Source: Kitasatospora sp. MMS16-BH015
GTDB lineage: Bacteria > Actinomycetota > Actinomycetes > Streptomycetales > Streptomycetaceae
Length of the DNA: 64,000 nucleotides
NCBI RefSeq assembly: GCF_002943525.1
Contig: NZ_CP025394.1
Location: 7,269,001-7,333,000 of the forward strand
Direction: 5' to 3'
Translations under genes and position numbers: made by a program
Shown here: in pieces, positions 48,110-57,333 of the stretch
How the letters are laid out: each line of letters begins with the position of its first letter
Numbering within the stretch: position 1 is the first letter of the stretch
Notes under the pieces: generated by a model
Databases searched by the model: none
Seen by the model: the letters and a program-made list of their open reading frames with translations, nothing else
What the model was told of the DNA's origin: nothing

Positions 48110-49689
48110 GCAGGCGTTCGACGGGAGGTCTCGGGGCGGGGACGGCGCTCTCGGGCGGGGTCGGTGGGGCGGCCGCGCTCGAGCCGCTGGTCGAGCAGGT
48201 GCTGGCCGGGCTGGCGGCCGGGGCGGCGCGCCGCGGCGGGCCGGTGCCGGCCGCCGACCCGGCGGAGCTCGCCGAGGTGGCGGCGGCGGTGTTCGGCCAC
48301 CGGGCCGACCTCCGGGCTGACCGGGGCGACCACCGGACTGATCACCAGGCCGACCTCCGGGCTGACCACCGGGTCGGCTACGAGGCTGTCGACCAGGCCG
48401 CCGGCGGTGAGCCGGACGCGTTACTGCGGCTGACCGAGTTCCTGGCCTACGGGAGCGCCGATCCGGCGGAGCCGGCCTGTGCGGCGCACCTGCACTGCCC
48501 GCCGCTGGCGGTCGCGGTGGCGGCGGATCTGGCGGTGAACGCGCTCAACCCCTCGCTCGACTCCTGGGACCAGGCGCCGGTGGCCACCACGCTGGAGACC
48601 ACGCTGGTGGGGGAGTTGGCCGCGCTGGTCGGGTTCCCGGCGGAGCAGGCGGCCGGGGTGCTGACCTCCGGGGGCACGGAGTCGAACCTGATGGGGCTGA
48701 TGCTGGCCCGGGACCAGATCCTGCCCACCGACGTGGAGTTGGACGGGCTGCCGAGCGGGCTGCGGCCGGTGATCGTGGCCTCGGAGGCGGCCCACTTCTC
48801 GGTGCAGCGGGCCGCTGCGCTGCTCGGGCTCGGCGAGCGAGCGGTGCGGCCGGTGCCGGTGGACCGGGAGCTGCGGATGGACCCGGCGGCGCTGGCGGAG
48901 GTCCTGGCCGAGACCACGGAGGAGGGCGGCACGCCGATCGCGGTGGTGGCCACGGCCGGGACGACCGACACCGGGGCCGTCGACCCGCTGCACCGGGCCG
49001 CCGATCTGGCCGCCGAGTACGGGACCTGGCTGCACGTGGACGCGGCGTACGGCGGCGGGGCGCTGCTCTCGCCCAAGCTCGCCCCGCTGCTGGCCGGGAT
49101 CGACCGGGCCGACTCGGTCTCGCTGGACTTCCACAAGCTGGGCTGGCAGCCCACCGCCGCCGGGGTGTTCCTGGTGCGGCGGGCCGCCTCGTACGCCTCG
49201 CTGACCCGCCGCGCGGTCTACCTCAACCCCGAGGACGACGAACTCGCCGGCTACCCGAGCCTGCTCGGCCGCTCGCTGCGCACTACCCGCCGGGCCGACG
49301 CCTTCAAACTCGCCGTCACCCTGCGGACCTTGGGCCACTCCGGCCTCGGCGAGCTGGTGGACACCTGCCACGGCCTGGCCCTGGCCGCCGCCGAGGCGGT
49401 GGCCGCCGAGCCCGCGCTGGAGCTGCACTGCCCGCCGATCCTCACCACCGTGGTGTTCCGCTACCGGCCCATGGGCGGCGACCCGGCCGAGGCCGACCGG
49501 TGCAACGCCGAACTGCGCCGGGTGCTGCTGCGCACCGGCCAGGCGGTGGTCGGCCGCACCGAGCTGCCCGGCCGGGGGCCGGGCCGGGTGCGGCTGAAGC
49601 TCACCCTGCTCAATCCGCACACCTCGCCCGCCGCCCTCGCCGGGCTGCTCGCGGCGGTGGTGGCGGCCGGCCGCGCGGTCGAGGCCTGA
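48106..49689 (+). CDS. L-2,4-diaminobutyrate decarboxylase
   Basis: 527-residue group II PLP decarboxylase giving 1,3-diaminopropane. Core: HLHCPPLAVAVAADLAVNALN, TSGGTESNLMGLMLARD, EAAHFSVQRAAALLGLG, VVATAGTTDTGAVDPL, WLHVDAAYGGGALLSP and Lys344 in LDFHKLGWQP. GTG overlaps the aminotransferase stop (GTGA). Near the N-terminus a His/Asp/Arg-rich insertion (HRADLRADRGDHRTDHQADL) is encoded by a repeat; the 19-mer GCCGACCTCCGGGCTGACC occurs at 48304 and 48349. Together with the aminotransferase it mirrors rhbA-rhbB of rhizobactin 1021 synthesis. Confidence 0.9.
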   Translation: MSRRSTGGLGAGTALSGGVGGAAALEPLVEQVLAGLAAGAARRGGPVPAADPAELAEVAAAVFGHRADLRADRGDHRTDHQADLRADHRVGYEAVDQAAGGEPDALLRLTEFLAYGSADPAEPACAAHLHCPPLAVAVAADLAVNALNPSLDSWDQAPVATTLETTLVGELAALVGFPAEQAAGVLTSGGTESNLMGLMLARDQILPTDVELDGLPSGLRPVIVASEAAHFSVQRAAALLGLGERAVRPVPVDRELRMDPAALAEVLAETTEEGGTPIAVVATAGTTDTGAVDPLHRAADLAAEYGTWLHVDAAYGGGALLSPKLAPLLAGIDRADSVSLDFHKLGWQPTAAGVFLVRRAASYASLTRRAVYLNPEDDELAGYPSLLGRSLRTTRRADAFKLAVTLRTLGHSGLGELVDTCHGLALAAAEAVAAEPALELHCPPILTTVVFRYRPMGGDPAEADRCNAELRRVLLRTGQAVVGRTELPGRGPGRVRLKLTLLNPHTSPAALAGLLAAVVAAGRAVEA

Positions 49690-50178
49690 CGGGGCCGAAG
49701 ACGTGGTCTCCAACCCGGGTGGCCGGAAAGGCGCCCGGGTCTGGAGGAAAGCACAGTGGCAGTCGACGGTGCCGCATGACTGGTCAACACCATGACTGAC
49801 CAGGGAAGTTGAGAGTCAGTGGACATACCGTCGGAGCTCTGTCCAGCCCCTTTCGGCCGACCTGACGAAGGTTTTCGGCCAACCGGAAGCAGGGGCTTGC
49901 GGATGTGGTGAACCCCGGCGGTAACTTCGGGTAGTCGCCGCCACACCAGGAGCACACGGCTCCTCGGGACTAGCGGCGCAAGGGAGACTTCGCCCGGGCG
50001 CGACCGCCGTCGCGCGGCGCCCGTGGCATCTCGTGTCACCTTCCGAGTCTCGAACACCACCGGCCCGACATCGGCGGCCCGACCGGCGCGGCACCCTGCC
50101 CCGGTCGCGCCGACGGCGGCGTGTGCGCGCGGCTCGGCCCCGTCCTGTGCTCGCCCTGCCCCGTGGAAGGCCCGCACC
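49690..50178. other. 489-bp gene-free region upstream of the CDPS gene
   Basis: Contains the inverted repeat CTGGTCA (49780-49786) / TGACCAG (49797-49803), with CATGACTG directly repeated inside and before it; a small hairpin AGGAGC-ACACG-GCTCCT (49948-49964); and TTTCGGCC repeated about 30 bp apart near 49852 and 49872. These are candidates for control of the CDPS-P450 pair. I see no second iron box here and no small gene. Confidence 0.5.
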
Positions 50179-50925
50179 ATGAGTGACCTGCTCCTGAGCA
50201 CCACCGCCCTCGACGTCACCGCCCCTCGCCCCGACCGCCTCGCCTTCGAGGCGCTGCCCTACTCCGGCGACTGCCGGCGGATCTGGCAGCGTGGTGACCA
50301 CCTCCTGATCGGCGTCAGCCCCGGCAACAGCTACTTCAGCCACCAGCGCATAGCCGAACTTCTCCTCTGGGCAGGCGAGTTGTTCGAGTCCATCGACATC
50401 GTCTACGCCGATCTCCAGGTGGAGGCCCAGTACGTCGCCGCCGGCTACGGCCCCGAGCACGCCCGGCGGCGGGCCGCCAAGGAGATCAAGACCACCCACC
50501 GCCGGATCCAGCGCGGGGTCGAGGCGGCCGGGCTGCCCGGGGTGGGGGTGCACGGGCTCTCCGCCTTCACCGGCGACCCGGCCTACCAGCGGCTGCACCG
50601 CAGCGTGCTGACCGCGCTGGAGGCCGACCGGGAGTTCCGCGAGGCCACCGAGGGGATGGCCCGGGCCTTCCTGGCCGCCCGGCTCGGCGCCGAGGTGACC
50701 CCGGCCGAACTCGCCGCCGGGGTCGCCTACATCGCCGCCGAGCTGCCGTTCTTCCTGGACACTCCGAGCCTGCTCGGCAAGCCCAGCTCCGTGGCCTGCT
50801 ACCACGTCCAACTCCCGCTCACTCCCGTCCTGTTCGGACGGGAAGAGGGCCTGCGGGCCGCCCCCGGCCAGGCGTACGCCGTGATCCGGCCGAAGGCGCA
50901 CCGGCCCCAGCCCGTAGCGGCCTGA
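50179..50925 (+). CDS. Cyclodipeptide synthase, probably cyclo(Tyr-Tyr)-type
   Basis: 248-residue tRNA-dependent enzyme that joins two aminoacyl-tRNAs into a diketopiperazine. The nucleophile Ser47 is in IGVSPGNSYFS, and the Tyr/Glu pair in GVAYIAAELPFFLDTPSLL matches the second family signature. The body includes DIVYADLQVEAQYVAAGYG and ARRRAAKEIKTTHRRI (basic helix for tRNA). Because the next gene is CYP121-like, the likely product is cyclo(L-Tyr-L-Tyr) as for mycobacterial Rv2275, though substrate choice cannot be read by eye. ATG 50179 with GGAAGG. Confidence 0.92.
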   Translation: MSDLLLSTTALDVTAPRPDRLAFEALPYSGDCRRIWQRGDHLLIGVSPGNSYFSHQRIAELLLWAGELFESIDIVYADLQVEAQYVAAGYGPEHARRRAAKEIKTTHRRIQRGVEAAGLPGVGVHGLSAFTGDPAYQRLHRSVLTALEADREFREATEGMARAFLAARLGAEVTPAELAAGVAYIAAELPFFLDTPSLLGKPSSVACYHVQLPLTPVLFGREEGLRAAPGQAYAVIRPKAHRPQPVAA

Positions 50926-50964
50926 ACCACCGAACGACCACCCCGATCAGGAGACGAACTCCCC

Positions 50965-52158
50965 ATGACCCAGGCCGAATTCACCTTCCCGCTGGACCGA
51001 CGCGGCGACGTGCTGCCGGCGGAGGCCGAACTGCTCCGCAGCAAGCACCCGGTGGCCAAGGTGACCACCCTGACCGGCGACCAAGCCTGGCTGGTCAGCA
51101 GCTACGCACTGGCCAAGCAGGTGCTGGAGGACGAGCGGTTCAGCCTCAAGGACACCGCCAACCCCGGCGTGCCGCGCCAGTACGCGCTGACCATCCCGCC
51201 CGAGGTGGTCAACAACATGGGCAACATCAACAGCGCCGGGCTGCGCGAGGCGGTGATGAAGACCCTCTCGCCGCGCGCCGACAAGGAGTTGGGCGGCTGG
51301 CTGGAGGCCGAGGCGCACCGACTGCTGGACGTGCTGGTGCGGCAGGGCCCGCCGGCCGACCTGCGGGACGGGTTCACCGAGCCGTACTCCGCCGCGCTGC
51401 ACTGCCGGCTGCTCGGCATCCCCACCGACGACTGGCGCCGGCTGATGTCCGGCATCGACCTGGCCTTCATCACCAGCCCGGCCGTGTTCGAGGGCTCGAC
51501 GCCCAACTGGTACCGCGATCTCGGCTACATGATGCGGCAGTTGAACGCCGACCCGGAGCCCACCGAGGGGCTGCTCGGGCGGTTCGCCGCGCTGCGCCGC
51601 TCGCCGGAGGCGGCCGACCGGGTGAGCGACGAGCTGCTCGCCACCGTGGCCCTGTCGCTGTTCGGCGCGGGCGCCGTCTCCACCTCCTCCTTCCTGCTGC
51701 ACGCGATCATCCACCTGGCCCAGCGGCCCGAGCTGGCCGAGCGGCTGCGCCGGGAGCCCGCCGTGATCGGGCGCGCGGTGGACGAGCTGCTGCGCTACAA
51801 CCTCTCGATCGGTGACGCGCTGCCCCGGCTGGCGATGGCCGACGTGCAGGTGGGGGAGGTGCTGGTGCGGGCGGGCGAGCTGGTGCTGGTGCTGATCGAG
51901 GGGGCCAACTACGACCCCGAGGTCTTCCCCGAGCCGGAGACGATCGACTTCGACCGGGCGAGCAACCCGCACCTGGCCTTCGGCGCGGGGCGCCACTTCT
52001 GCCCGGCCTCGGCGCTGGGCCGCACCCACGCCGAGATCGCCCTGGCCGCCCTGGTCGAGCGGCTGCCCGAGCTGCGGCTGGCCCTGCCGGTGGAGCAGCT
52101 GGCCTGGCGCCCCGGCTTCATCAAGCGCCTGCCGGAGCGGCTGCCCGTGCTCTGGTGA
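50965..52158 (+). CDS. Cytochrome P450 of the CYP121 (mycocyclosin synthase) type
   Basis: 397 residues, against 396 for CYP121A1 of M. tuberculosis, which couples the two rings of cyclo(Tyr-Tyr). From memory of that protein, very similar words include LVSSYALAKQVLEDERFSLK, ALTIPPEVVNNMGNINSAG, ADLRDGFTEPYSAALHC, LFGAGAVSTSSFLLHA (I-helix, Ser237 equivalent), PRLAMADVQVGEVLVRAGEL, LVLIEGANYDPEVFPEP and the end KRLPERLPVLW. Heme ligand Cys346 is in FGAGRHFCPASALG. The active-site Arg386 of CYP121 aligns with Lys here, a conservative change. Lies 39 bp after the CDPS gene. Confidence 0.9.
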   Translation: MTQAEFTFPLDRRGDVLPAEAELLRSKHPVAKVTTLTGDQAWLVSSYALAKQVLEDERFSLKDTANPGVPRQYALTIPPEVVNNMGNINSAGLREAVMKTLSPRADKELGGWLEAEAHRLLDVLVRQGPPADLRDGFTEPYSAALHCRLLGIPTDDWRRLMSGIDLAFITSPAVFEGSTPNWYRDLGYMMRQLNADPEPTEGLLGRFAALRRSPEAADRVSDELLATVALSLFGAGAVSTSSFLLHAIIHLAQRPELAERLRREPAVIGRAVDELLRYNLSIGDALPRLAMADVQVGEVLVRAGELVLVLIEGANYDPEVFPEPETIDFDRASNPHLAFGAGRHFCPASALGRTHAEIALAALVERLPELRLALPVEQLAWRPGFIKRLPERLPVLW

Positions 52159-52291
52159 GACGTCGCTGCGCGGCAGACCGGGGCCGGGTCGGCGCTCCGG
52201 CGCTGCCGCGGGTCCGTGTCGGACGAGGGCGAGGGTCGGCTGGGCGTACCCGGTCCGGCCGGGCGGGTCCGGTCGGTGCGACCGGACACGC

Positions 52292-53092
52292 TCAGCGGGC
52301 CAGGACGGCGCGGACGTGCTCCCAGGTGGCCTGGTCGGCGGCCACCAGCAGGCCGTCCGTGCCGCCCGGGGGCTCCGGCTGGTACGGCTCGCCGTCCAAT
52401 CGGGCGCAGACCCCGCCGGCCTCGGTGACCAGCAGGGTGCCGGGGGAGTGGTCCCAGGGCAGGGTGCGCCAGTAGAAGATGAAGTCCAGCTCGTCCGTGG
52501 CGATCAGCGGGTACTCGATGCCGGCGGCGCTGCGACCGCCGCAGATGTCGCCGAAGCTGCGGGCGTTGGTCTGGAACCGGTGGTGGGTGGCCGGGTCGAG
52601 GTAGCGGCTCTTCAGGATGCCGCGCCACTTCTCGGGCTGGTCGCCCGCCGCCGGGCGGGTGAGCCGGTGGCCGTCCCGCCAGGCGCCGGAGCCGAGCTCC
52701 GCCGCGTAGGCGACGCCGTGCGCGGGCTGCCAGATCCAGCTGGCCACGGTGCGGCCGGCGCGGACCAGGGAGGCCATCACGGCGTAGTCCGCCAGGCCGG
52801 CGACGAAGTTCGTGGTGCCGTCCACCGGGTCGACCAGCCAGGCGGCCTCCTCGGTCAGCAGCGCCCGGGCCAGCTCCGGATCGGCCGACACGGCTTCCTC
52901 GCCGACCACCGGCACCGGCAGCAGCTCGCGCAGCCGCCGGGAGATGATCGCTTCGGCCTCCCGGTCGGCGACGGTCACCACCTCACCGGGCGCCTTCTCC
53001 AGCACCTCCCCCGCCGCCAGGGCGCGGAACCGCGGCTCCACCGCCTCCGCCGACGCCTCGCGCAGGATCTGCGCGACCTTCTCCATCAGCAT
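52292..53092 (-). CDS. Inositol-monophosphatase family phosphatase
   Basis: 266 residues; Li-sensitive Mg-dependent phosphatase fold. Metal-binding motifs: VVGEEAVSADPE (Glu), WLVDPVDGTTNFVAGLADY (DPxDGT) and TLPWDHSPGTLLVTEAGG (WDxxxG). Substrate could be histidinol phosphate, inositol phosphate or another sugar phosphate. ATG 53092 has AAGGGAG. It lies 88 bp after the siderophore-operon decarboxylase on the same strand, so it may be the last gene of that transcript or independent. Confidence 0.88.
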   Translation of the reverse strand: MLMEKVAQILREASAEAVEPRFRALAAGEVLEKAPGEVVTVADREAEAIISRRLRELLPVPVVGEEAVSADPELARALLTEEAAWLVDPVDGTTNFVAGLADYAVMASLVRAGRTVASWIWQPAHGVAYAAELGSGAWRDGHRLTRPAAGDQPEKWRGILKSRYLDPATHHRFQTNARSFGDICGGRSAAGIEYPLIATDELDFIFYWRTLPWDHSPGTLLVTEAGGVCARLDGEPYQPEPPGGTDGLLVAADQATWEHVRAVLAR

Positions 53093-53180
53093 CTGCCCGC
53101 TCCCTTCGGTCACCCCCACTCTCCCACGGCGACCCGGCGCGGACCTGCACCGGGCCTGTACGGGTGCCGAAGGCGTCAGC

Positions 53181-54371
53181 TCACCCCAAGAAGTGGAAGT
53201 CCGGGCGCGGATGCATCAGGAATTCGTGGTGCGAGATGTTCCAGGCGTACGCCCCGGCCATCGCGAACAGCACCCGGTCACCCGCTCGGAGGGCGGTCAC
53301 CGGGGCGTCCTGGGCCAGGACGTCCTTCGGGGTGCAGAGCTGACCCGAGAGGGTGACCCGGCCGGTGCCGACGGCCGGCCGGGGCCAGGGGTGCGGCCAG
53401 CTCTCGACCGGGGTGACGGTGAAGGGCTGGGAGTGGCCCCGGGTGGCGGGGGTGCGCAGGTGGTGGGTGCCGCCGCGCACCACGGCGAAGTCCTCGCCGT
53501 GGCTGCGCTTCACGTCCAGCACCTCGGTCGCGTACCAGCCGCAGTACGCGGTGAGCGCCCGGCCCGGCTCGATCCGCAGGGTCAGTCCGGGGTGGGCGGC
53601 CAGCAGCTCGGCCAGGCCCGCGCCGAACGCCTTCCAGTCGAACCGGGCGGTGGGGTCGGCGTAGTCCACCGCCATGCCGCCGCCGACGTTGACCTCGGCG
53701 AGCTCGAAGCCGTGCCGCTCGGCGAGCGCCGCCGACCAGCCGACGATCCGCCTGGCCAGGGCCAGCTGCTCGGCCGCGTCCAGGCCGCTGGCCAGGTGGG
53801 CGTGCACCCCGCGCAGCCGCAGCCGCTCGAAGCCTGGCCCGGCGAGCAGCCGGACGCACCCCTCCACCTGCTCCGGGTCGAGCCCGAACGGGGTGGGCCG
53901 GCCGCCCATGGCCAGCGCCACCGAGCTGAGCTGGCCGGAGCCGACCGGCAGGTTGGCCCGCAGCAGCACGTCCACCGGCTCGGTGGCCAGCTGGGCCAGC
54001 AGCCGCAGCTCCTGCTCGCTCTCCACGTGCCAGCGGCGCACCCCGAGGGCGAGCGCGGCGGCGATCTCGGCCGGGGTCTTGCCCGGCCCGCCGAAGGCCA
54101 GCGGCGCCTGCGGCACGGTGGCCCGGACATGCGCCAACTCGCCGCCGGAGGAGACCTCGTAGCCGTCCACCAGCCCACTGAGCGCGGCCAGGATCGGCGC
54201 CTCGGGGTTGGCCTTGGCCGCGTAGTACAGCTCCACTCGCTCGGGCAGCGCGGCCCGGACGGCGCCGACGTGCTCCCGCAGATCGGCCAAGTCGTAGACG
54301 TAGCTGGGGAGTTGCTCGGAGCCAAGGGTGTCGAGCAGGGCGCGGACAGCGGGGGTGGCGGGGGCGCTCAT
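53181..54371 (-). CDS. PLP-dependent decarboxylase of fold III (PvsE/SbnH/LysA-like)
   Basis: 396 residues, alanine-racemase/ornithine-decarboxylase-type fold. PLP Lys53 in ELYYAAKANPEAPIL; phosphate loop FELAEVNVGGGMAVDYADP; LRIEPGRALTAYCGWYA; active-site Cys/Asp loop GQLCTPKDVLAQD; and C-terminal AMAGAYAWNISHHEFLMHP. In siderophore clusters such enzymes decarboxylate citryl-amino acid intermediates or amino acids (PvsE in vibrioferrin, SbnH in staphyloferrin B). ATG overlaps the stop of the NIS synthetase (ATGA). It stands in the last position of the five-gene operon, as pvsE does. Confidence 0.85.
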   Translation of the reverse strand: MSAPATPAVRALLDTLGSEQLPSYVYDLADLREHVGAVRAALPERVELYYAAKANPEAPILAALSGLVDGYEVSSGGELAHVRATVPQAPLAFGGPGKTPAEIAAALALGVRRWHVESEQELRLLAQLATEPVDVLLRANLPVGSGQLSSVALAMGGRPTPFGLDPEQVEGCVRLLAGPGFERLRLRGVHAHLASGLDAAEQLALARRIVGWSAALAERHGFELAEVNVGGGMAVDYADPTARFDWKAFGAGLAELLAAHPGLTLRIEPGRALTAYCGWYATEVLDVKRSHGEDFAVVRGGTHHLRTPATRGHSQPFTVTPVESWPHPWPRPAVGTGRVTLSGQLCTPKDVLAQDAPVTALRAGDRVLFAMAGAYAWNISHHEFLMHPRPDFHFLG

Positions 54372-56095
54372 CGGCCACCGCCCAGCGCGGCCTGGGCCAG
54401 CACCTCGGCGGCGAGCGGCGAGGGCAGCGGGACGTACCCGGCCTCCCGGTCGGCCTTGCGCTCCCAGCGGGTCATCAGATTGGCCTTCGCGGGCAGCGGC
54501 ACCCCGGCCAGCAGCGCGCTCAGCCGTGGCGGGCAGCCGTGCTGCTGCGCGTACTCCTCCAGCACGGCCCGCACGGCCGCCCAGAACTCCGGCTCCAGCT
54601 CCGGGTGCCGGTCGCTCAGCGCGGAGACCAGCTCGGAGAGGTGGTTGACCAGCAGGCAGTAGACCACCCGGTCCCAGCCGCGCTGCGCGTCGTAGCTCAT
54701 CGGGGCGGCCACCTCCGGCGGCAGCGCGGCCAGGGTGGCCGCGTTCTGCTCCGGCAGCAGCTTGGTGCCCTCCAGGTCGCGGAAGAGCACCTGGGCCGGG
54801 CGGCCCTCGGCGTCCACCCCCAGCACCACGTTCTGCAGGTGCGGCTCCAGCACCACGCCGTGGTCGAAGTAGGCCGCCAGCACCGGCGGCACCACCAGCT
54901 TCAGGTACGCCGCCCACCACTCGCCCGCCTGCTCGGGGCCGGCGTCGGCGAGCAGCACCGACAGGTGCGCCGAGCTGGTCGGGTACTCGTCGGCCACGGC
55001 CGCCGCCAGCAGCGGGGTGACGCCCGGGCGAAGCCGCCCGGCCAGGCCCTCGCGGACGATCAGGCCGAAGCCCTCGAACAGCGCCTGGTCCACCCGCCCG
55101 TCCGGGCCCGGCAGGGCCAGGGTGCGGAAGGCCGGCTCGCGCAGCATCGCCGCGTCGGGGAAGCGCTGCTCCAGGTCGGCCAGCGGCCCGGCCAGCACCC
55201 GGTCCAGTTCCACCGCGCCGGTCAGCTCGTACGCGGCGTTCTTGCGCAGACAGTTGGTGATCCGCACGTTCAGGCTGAACTTGAGGAAGGCGCCCGCACC
55301 GGCCAGGGTGCGCACCGAGGCGGTCGGGGTGAACGGCTCGCCGGCCTCGCCCAGGTCGAGCACGTCACCGCGCTCGATCGCGGCCAGCAGCAGCGGGTGG
55401 TCGCCGATCAGCTCGTACTGCCAGGGGTGGGCGGGCAGCAGCCGGTAGCCCGCCGGCACGGTGGCCAGACCGTCCAGCAGGGCCAGCGCGGCCGGGTCGG
55501 TGGCCCGCTCGGCGATCAGCTCGCTGCGCACCGCCAGGTGGCGCAGCCGGAACGAGGCGCGGGCCTCCGGCGCGTACGCCGACCAGGAACCGCGCTCGGC
55601 GGAGCGGGACTTGGGGGCCGGGTGGAAGCGGTGGCCGTAGAGCAGGGCCTGCTCCGACTCCAGGTACCGGTCCGGTCCGGGGGCCGGGCGGTCGGCCAGG
55701 GCGGCGGTGATCCCGGCGTGGCTGGAGGTGAGTTGGGGGAGGAACTCCTCGTTGCTGACGCCGCTGCGCAGGGTCAGCTCGGCCTGGACGTGCTCGGCCA
55801 GCTCGCGCCAGCTGAGCTCGCGCGGGCCCTGGGCGGTCTGCTCCTGCACCGGGCCGGTGAAGCGGTGGGCGCCGGAGAGCGAGGTGCGGCGCAGCCGGAC
55901 GCGCAGCTCGACGCCGCGGCGGGGCAGCCGCAGGCGGAGCCGGCCGTCGGCGACGGCGGTCTGGTGCTCGGGGGCGGAGACCTCGCGGAGCAGGCAGTTG
56001 AGCAGGGTGTGGGCCACGGCCTCGTCGGCGCCGGGGAGTTCGGGGGCGCCATGGAGAGCGGTGGCGGTGCGGTTCGCGGTGGCGGTGGTGGGCAT
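54368..56095 (-). CDS. IucA/IucC-type NRPS-independent siderophore synthetase (PvsD-like position)
   Basis: 575 residues. NIS synthetases adenylate a carboxylate (often citrate) and couple it to an amine or alcohol. Family elements: LYGHRFHPAPKSR (ATP-binding His), YRLLPAHPWQYELI, TPTASVRTLAG, FLKFSLNVRITNCLRKN, then the FhuF-like domain ARG/HGVVLEPHLQNVVLG and VLFRDLEGTKLL, with VYCLLVNHLSELVSAL near the end. The ATG at 56095 overlaps the MFS gene stop (TGATG). Acyl substrate cannot be read by eye. Confidence 0.92.
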   Translation of the reverse strand: MPTTATANRTATALHGAPELPGADEAVAHTLLNCLLREVSAPEHQTAVADGRLRLRLPRRGVELRVRLRRTSLSGAHRFTGPVQEQTAQGPRELSWRELAEHVQAELTLRSGVSNEEFLPQLTSSHAGITAALADRPAPGPDRYLESEQALLYGHRFHPAPKSRSAERGSWSAYAPEARASFRLRHLAVRSELIAERATDPAALALLDGLATVPAGYRLLPAHPWQYELIGDHPLLLAAIERGDVLDLGEAGEPFTPTASVRTLAGAGAFLKFSLNVRITNCLRKNAAYELTGAVELDRVLAGPLADLEQRFPDAAMLREPAFRTLALPGPDGRVDQALFEGFGLIVREGLAGRLRPGVTPLLAAAVADEYPTSSAHLSVLLADAGPEQAGEWWAAYLKLVVPPVLAAYFDHGVVLEPHLQNVVLGVDAEGRPAQVLFRDLEGTKLLPEQNAATLAALPPEVAAPMSYDAQRGWDRVVYCLLVNHLSELVSALSDRHPELEPEFWAAVRAVLEEYAQQHGCPPRLSALLAGVPLPAKANLMTRWERKADREAGYVPLPSPLAAEVLAQAALGGGR

Positions 56096-57333
56096 CAGGC
56101 GCTCCGTCGGGTGAGGCGGGCAGGCCGGGGGAGGAGGGTGAGGGCGAGGGCGGCGAGCGCGGTGGCGGCACCGGCCAGCACGGGAGCGGTCGGGCCGTAG
56201 CCGCTGTTGACCAGCGCGGCGACCACTCCGGCGGCCACGGCGCCGCCCTTGGAGACGAGTTCGAGGGTGCCGAACATCCGGCCGGGCGGGCGTCCGGCGG
56301 CGGCGGTGGCCGCGAGCACCGAGAGGCAGACCAGGCCGAGGGTCATCCCGGCGCCGAGCACCAGCCGGGCCAGCACGAAGGCGGGCAGCGAGTGGGCGTA
56401 CCAGTGGCCGGCCAGGCCCGCGGTGACCAGGGCGAAGCCGAAGGCCATGCCGGCCGTCGGACGGTGCAGGAAGAGGGTGTGCACCCGCCCGGCGAAGGCC
56501 AGGTAGCACAGGTGCGGCAGCGCGAAGAGCAGGCCGGAGAGGGTGCCGGAGACCCCGGGCAGCCGCTGTTCGACCAGGGCGATCAGGTACGGGTAGGAGA
56601 CGATCGTCGAGAAGACGAAGGCGAACTCCAGGGTGTACAGCAGCCGGAGCGGTCCGGGCTGCCGGGGCGCGGCGGTGGCGGCACCGGAGTCGGCCGGGCG
56701 GGCCGGCTCGGGCAGCCGGGCCAGCAGCAGGGCGGCGGCCAGCGGCAGCACCGCCATCACCAGGTACTGCCGGTGCGGGGAGATCCACGGCGAGAGCGCG
56801 CCGACCAGGATCGGTGCGGCCACCAGCGCGGCCCGGGCGCTGCCCTGCATCAGGGTGAGCGCCTTGGAGAGCTGCGGGCCCTCCAGGGCGGCGGCCAGGT
56901 AGCCGTTGGTGGCGGCGAAGGTGCCGCCGAGGAAGCCCTGGAGCACCAGGGCCACCGTGAAGGCGCGCAGGCTGTCGGCCGCCCCGGCGAGCAGGAAGGA
57001 GACGGCGAGCCCGAGTTGGGCCCGCAGCAGCAGCCGTTTGCGGCCGAACCGGTCGGCCAGATGGCCCCAGAGCGGGGCGCCGAGCGCGCTGAAGACGGTC
57101 GGCACGATGTACAGCACCCCGGCCCAGCTGCCGCTCGGGTCACCGAGCTTGGGGAGGATCGCGGTCAGGTAGGGCGGCAGGCCGAGGGCGGCGAAGGAGG
57201 CGACGAAGTAGCAGGCGGCCACGGCGTGCACCTGGCGGCGGCCGAGCCCGGCCGGGGCGGGCGGCGCGGCGGGTGCGGCGGCCGCACCGGGTTCGGTGGG
57301 CTCGGCGGGCCGCGCCGCCGGGGCGCTCAGCAC
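56095..57333 (-). CDS. MFS transporter, probable siderophore exporter (PvsC-like position)
   Basis: 412 residues, about 12 helices. Signature between helices 2 and 3: LWGHLADRFGRKRLLL; helix 1 AVAACYFVASFAALGLPPYL; other membrane segments include FVFSTIVSYPYLIALV and AGMAFGFALVTAGLAG. The Ala/Pro-rich cytosolic N-terminus (about 30 residues) is low complexity. GTG 57333 starts just inside the end of the preceding synthetase gene (stop 57327-57329). Sandwiched between two NIS synthetases, exactly as pvsC is. Confidence 0.88.
   Translation of the reverse strand: MLSAPAARPAEPTEPGAAAAPAAPPAPAGLGRRQVHAVAACYFVASFAALGLPPYLTAILPKLGDPSGSWAGVLYIVPTVFSALGAPLWGHLADRFGRKRLLLRAQLGLAVSFLLAGAADSLRAFTVALVLQGFLGGTFAATNGYLAAALEGPQLSKALTLMQGSARAALVAAPILVGALSPWISPHRQYLVMAVLPLAAALLLARLPEPARPADSGAATAAPRQPGPLRLLYTLEFAFVFSTIVSYPYLIALVEQRLPGVSGTLSGLLFALPHLCYLAFAGRVHTLFLHRPTAGMAFGFALVTAGLAGHWYAHSLPAFVLARLVLGAGMTLGLVCLSVLAATAAAGRPPGRMFGTLELVSKGGAVAAGVVAALVNSGYGPTAPVLAGAATALAALALTLLPRPARLTRRSA

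Noticed and set aside
46063-49689. Open frame of about 1200 codons ending with the diaminobutyrate decarboxylase
   Set aside because: Only the last 527 codons are the decarboxylase; the part before 48106 is a shadow of the methyltransferase and aminotransferase genes.
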